Shown here: positions 34,435 through 37,373 of the stretch, one piece after another
How the letters are laid out: each line of letters opens with the position of its first letter
Position numbering within the stretch: position 1 is the stretch's first letter
Origin: an uncultured Actinomycetes bacterium
Lineage (GTDB): Bacteria; Actinomycetota; Thermoleophilia; Miltoncostaeales; Miltoncostaeaceae
DNA length: 37,373 bases
Assembly (NCBI GenBank): GCA_903943955.1
Contig: CAJAPZ010000058.1
Span: 1 to 37,373 of the forward strand
Direction of reading: 5' to 3'
Position numbers and translations under genes: made by a program
Notes under the pieces: model-generated
The model's input: only the letters and a program-made list of their open reading frames with translations
Database searches by the model: none
What the model was told of the DNA's origin: nothing

Positions 34435-35320
34435 CGCGGTACCCCCTCAGGAAGGCGTCGATTTGCATGCGGCCCTTGCCGGGCGGCTGGATGTCGAGGA
34501 TCTGCAGGCCGTTGGTGGCCGTTCCGAGCAGCAGTGCACCGGAATCGGCCGTCAGCCCGGCAGGCGTGGGCGATTCCCATTCCCGTGTGCGCCACACCTT
34601 GAACGGCTGTCCATCAATGTGCAACACCGCACCGATGTGTGGAGAGAGGGCGCGGACCTGGCCCACCAGCTCACGGGCAGGTCGCGAGGGGTCAATCGGC
34701 CGGTCTGCGTCAGTGATCTTGGCTGCGACCGATGACCCCTCATCCGTCTGCGGCATTGCCACCAGCGTGCCGGCGTCAACCGCATCAAGCGCCCGCACGA
34801 GGGCGGGTCCAGATGCCTCGGCCATCTTCTGCAGCACCGAACCCGCGTCGTCGTCGTCGGTCACCTCAAGCACGACGGACTCGATGATTGGACCGGTGTC
34901 GAGCCCCGCATCCATCTGCATGATCGTGGTGCCCATGTGCGCGGCGCAGTCCATGAGGGCCCGCTCAACCGGAGCCGCCCCGCGGTAGGCGGGAAGCAGC
35001 GAGTAGTGCACGTTGATGCACGGCCACCCATCAAGCACGTCGTCGCGCAGAATCTGCCCGAAGGCCGCAACCGCGAGCGCACCCGCGTCGGCACTGCGCA
35101 GCACCTGTAGCGACTCCGGCGCGTTGATTGAACCGGGCCTGAGGGTGGGGATTCCCAATTCGGCGGCCACCGCACCCACCGGAGTGGGGACCGGTGCCTT
35201 TGATCGTCCTCTCGGGCGGTCCTCACGCGTGACCACCAGCACCACCTCGTGGTGCGATGCCACGAGCGCGCGCAGGACGGGAACGGCAGGCTCGGGGCTG
35301 CCGGCAAAGATCACACGCAT
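34409..35320 (-). CDS. fmt: Methionyl-tRNA formyltransferase
   Basis: Fmt formylates initiator Met-tRNA with 10-formyl-tetrahydrofolate. In the 303-residue protein the catalytic set is Asn103 and His105 in INVHYSLLPAYRGAAPVERA, with Asp141 in QMDAGLDTGPI, and MRVIFAGSPEPAVPVLRAL opens the hydrolase fold. The C-terminal OB fold from about 205 contacts tRNA. It sits 9 bp after def, whose product removes the formyl group again. Confidence 0.96.
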   Translation of the reverse strand: MRVIFAGSPEPAVPVLRALVASHHEVVLVVTREDRPRGRSKAPVPTPVGAVAAELGIPTLRPGSINAPESLQVLRSADAGALAVAAFGQILRDDVLDGWPCINVHYSLLPAYRGAAPVERALMDCAAHMGTTIMQMDAGLDTGPIIESVVLEVTDDDDAGSVLQKMAEASGPALVRALDAVDAGTLVAMPQTDEGSSVAAKITDADRPIDPSRPARELVGQVRALSPHIGAVLHIDGQPFKVWRTREWESPTPAGLTADSGALLLGTATNGLQILDIQPPGKGRMQIDAFLRGYRGELDLTSP

Positions 35321-35329
35321 GGCCCGCCC

Positions 35330-35881
35330 CTACGTGCTCGGCAGAAGCGAGTCGCGCAATTCGGCGAGGGCAGCGCGGCGATCCTCTGGCGAGGCCCGGT
35401 CGAGAATGAGGATGCCGTCGAGGTGATCGATCTCGTGCTGTACCACCCGGGCGGGGAAGTCCTCGATCACGGCCTCAAACTGCGTGCCGTTCAGGTCCTG
35501 CGCCCGAACGCGGATCCACGTGTAGCGCTCCACCTCGACGTTGACCTCTCCGATCGAGAGGCACCCCTCGGTGTCCACACCGGTTTCATCGGAGTGCTCA
35601 ATGATTTCCGGGTTCACGAATGCATGGACGGTGCCGTCATCAAATGGCGCGACGGTGATGAGCCGGCGCAGGCGTCCGAGTTGCGGCGCAGCAAGTCCGA
35701 CCCCGCGGCCATCCTCCATGATGCGCGCCATCTCATGGACCTCGGCGATGAGGGCCTCGTCAAATACCTCGATGCGCTCAGCAGGTGTACGCAGCACGGG
35801 ATCTCCGTACTGGCGCACGTGCTCGAGCGCGGCGAGCCGCAGTGCCTCGAGCTCGGGCTCCTCAAATGAACGTCGCGCCAT
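35330..35881 (-). CDS. def: Peptide deformylase
   Basis: The metalloenzyme removes the N-formyl group from new proteins. The 183-residue product has the three motifs GVGLAAPQ (60-67), EGCLS (105-109, Cys107 metal ligand) and QHEIDH (148-153, His149 and His153 metal ligands with Glu150 catalytic). ATG 35881 is used, since the longer frame to 36118 lies in the kinase gene; no ribosome site is visible. The kinase stop is 37 bp upstream. An extra N-terminal helix of about 20 residues precedes VRQYGDPVLR. Confidence 0.96.
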   Translation of the reverse strand: MARRSFEEPELEALRLAALEHVRQYGDPVLRTPAERIEVFDEALIAEVHEMARIMEDGRGVGLAAPQLGRLRRLITVAPFDDGTVHAFVNPEIIEHSDETGVDTEGCLSIGEVNVEVERYTWIRVRAQDLNGTQFEAVIEDFPARVVQHEIDHLDGILILDRASPEDRRAALAELRDSLLPST

Positions 35882-35918
35882 GCGCGCAGGATACCACCGG
35901 CCCTCAGCGCGCCGCGGG

Positions 35919-37373
35919 TCAGCCGGGTGCCAGCACCTGGGCGGGACGGGCAGCGGACAGGGCGTCAATCCACCGCACTGCAGCGCCATTGTCGCCATTG
36001 GCCACAACCACAACGTCGGACGCGCCAGCCGCTGACGAGGGCACTTCAGCAACCACCCACACCTGCCCCATGTGGAGGAAATCCGCAGGGCCCCCCGCGA
36101 TGAGGGCGGCACCATCACTGCTCAGATCAACTGACGTGGTGCGCAGGCCGGATGCCGCAAGCCCCCCTGCTACCGCACGGGCAACGGCGTCGGGCGAGCG
36201 ACCGGGACCAGCTTCCACGGCGTATACCTGTACTCCATCGCCCAGCGCAGCGGTGGCGGTCAGGTCCGACGCCCGGACGCCCGGGATCGTGCCCACCGGT
36301 GCGGCCGCGCCCTGCAGGTCGCCTACGGGTGTCGGGATTGGGGGAAGTGATCTGGCCGCAGGAGCCGGGGCAGATGCCCCCGTCGGGCCGAACTGCATCC
36401 ATGCCAACCCGGCGGCGGACCCCACGAGCGCGATCGACCCCACGGCGATCACCGCGAGGGTGCCGCGCGCGCGCGCGCGGCGACGGGCGGCGGGCATGCT
36501 GCCGGGCATGGGGACAGTTGATCCGGGGCCAGGGACGGCAGCGGCCAGGGCGTCCACCAGCGCAGTTGCCGTGTGCGGACGGTCGCGGGGGTCCTTGGCG
36601 AGTCCCCACGCGAGCGCCTGCTCCGTACCCACCGGCAGGTTGCTGCGCACACTGCGGGCCCGGGGCACCGCCCGCTCCATGTGCGCAAACAGCACCGTGC
36701 CCACCTCAGGGTCCGGGTATGGACGGGCGCCGGTCAGCACTTCGAATGCCATGCAGGCGAAACCGTAAATGTCGGCTGAGGCCCCCGGGCGGCCCCCGGA
36801 AATGACCTCGGGTGCCATGTACGCAGCGGTGCCAACCATCTGACCGGGGATCGTGGTGGTACCACCCACCGGTCGGGCGACGCCGAAATCGGCGAGCCAT
36901 GCGTGTCCATCGGGTTCAAGAAGGACGTTGGCCGGCTTCACATCCCGGTGAAGGCGACCCGCCTGATGTGCCGCATCGAGCGCCGACGCGACCTGGCGCA
37001 GGATGCGCACCGCCACCTCGGGATCCATCAGGCCTTCGTGCAACCGGTCGTCGAGACTGCCGCCGCTGGCGAGGTGCATCACGATCCACCCCACGCCATC
37101 CGTCTCCCCGGCGTCCAGCACCGGGATGACGTTGGGGTGCTCCAGCGCCACCAGCGCCTCGCACTCTCGACGAAACCGCGTGCGGAAGCCATCGTCTGCC
37201 CACACATGCGGATGGAAGATCTTGATGGCCGCCGCGCGCCCAAGCGATATGTGATGCGCGTGGTGAACCGTTGCCTGGCCGCCGTGGGCGATGGGAGCCC
37301 CGACCACCCAGCGGCCGGCGATGATCCCGTCGTGGATACCCGCGCCGGCCGTGATGACTACCGCTTTCTCGGA
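35919..37373 (-). CDS. Transmembrane Ser/Thr protein kinase (PknB-like), N-terminus outside window
   Basis: The frame runs to the window edge with no start codon, so the first residues are missing. The kinase domain has the Gly-rich loop (IAGRWVVGAPIAHGGQATVHHA), AAAIKIF with the ATP-binding Lys, RRECEALVALEHPNV, the HRDVKPANVLL catalytic loop, ADFGVARP and GTAAYMAPE, so it should be active. A linker with Arg-Ala repeats precedes one membrane helix (GTLAVIAVGSIALVGSAAGLA), and an external domain of about 150 residues follows with no PASTA repeats or other domain I recognise. Actinobacterial kinases of this layout sense envelope signals. It lies directly before def-fmt-rsmB. The linker contains a CG dinucleotide run. 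Confidence 0.9.
   Translation of the reverse strand, partial: SEKAVVITAGAGIHDGIIAGRWVVGAPIAHGGQATVHHAHHISLGRAAAIKIFHPHVWADDGFRTRFRRECEALVALEHPNVIPVLDAGETDGVGWIVMHLASGGSLDDRLHEGLMDPEVAVRILRQVASALDAAHQAGRLHRDVKPANVLLEPDGHAWLADFGVARPVGGTTTIPGQMVGTAAYMAPEVISGGRPGASADIYGFACMAFEVLTGARPYPDPEVGTVLFAHMERAVPRARSVRSNLPVGTEQALAWGLAKDPRDRPHTATALVDALAAAVPGPGSTVPMPGSMPAARRRARARGTLAVIAVGSIALVGSAAGLAWMQFGPTGASAPAPAARSLPPIPTPVGDLQGAAAPVGTIPGVRASDLTATAALGDGVQVYAVEAGPGRSPDAVARAVAGGLAASGLRTTSVDLSSDGAALIAGGPADFLHMGQVWVVAEVPSSAAGASDVVVVANGDNGAAVRWIDALSAARPAQVLAPG
36464..36479. repeat. Eight-unit CG dinucleotide run in the kinase gene
   Basis: Positions 36464-36479 are CG repeated eight times without interruption, in the part of the kinase gene encoding the Arg/Ala juxtamembrane linker. 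Alternating CG can form Z-DNA and can slip during replication. A 2-bp change would shift the frame before the membrane helix. That effect is a possibility only. Confidence 0.8.

Overview
The window is a high-GC bacterial chromosome segment whose gene order is that of Actinomycetota. On the minus strand the run recG-rsmD-coaD-SepIVA-like-DUF177-rpmF-plsX-acpP-rnc-smc-ftsY-ffh-rpsP-khpA-rimM-trmD-rplS-rnhB matches actinobacterial chromosomes, and the run fmt-rsmB-rpe-ribD-ribE-ribBA matches their riboflavin locus. A transmembrane Ser/Thr kinase, frequent GTG/TTG starts, many start/stop overlaps and GC-rich hairpins without U-tracts agree with this. The unusual sequences and the island of orphan binding proteins suggest an early-branching, perhaps environmental lineage such as Thermoleophilia; that placement is inference.

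Layout. Position 1-437 holds the first 145 codons of a Fe/Mn superoxide dismutase that runs off the left edge. yraN (586-978, plus) converges on rnhB with an overlapping 3' end. From 948 to 16352 the minus strand is one almost gapless block of 18 genes for translation (rplS, trmD, rimM, khpA, rpsP, rpmF, rsmD), protein targeting (ffh, ftsY), chromosome organisation and repair (smc, recG), RNA processing (rnc, rnhB), lipid synthesis (plsX, acpP), CoA synthesis (coaD) and cell-envelope growth (SepIVA-like). rpmB (plus) and ribH (minus) follow and share a CTAG stop overlap.

From 17146 to 29399 lies a 12-kb accessory island with nine genes. It holds a secreted TAP-like serine hydrolase; a three-gene operon of a LivJ-type lipoprotein, a DUF4239 membrane protein and a DctP-type binding protein with no transporter permease; a secreted TolB-like propeller; a COG2345-type regulator; a tandem-DUF2249 protein diverging from a TIGR04053-type radical SAM/SPASM enzyme across a near-perfect palindrome; and an 844-residue secreted protein with an IPT/TIG domain and a duplicated C-terminal module. 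The island sits between ribBA and ribH, genes that are adjacent in related genomes, so it looks like an insertion into an ancestral rib operon.

From 29400 to the right edge the minus strand carries ribBA, ribE, ribD, rpe, rsmB, fmt, def and a membrane Ser/Thr kinase whose N-terminus is outside the window. ribD, ribE, ribBA and the distant ribH together make riboflavin from GTP and ribulose 5-phosphate, and rpe interconverts the pentose phosphate that feeds it. ribBA appears to begin at a CTG codon that overlaps the ribE stop. No tRNA, rRNA, CRISPR array or insertion sequence was seen, and no gene-free stretch exceeds 300 bases.
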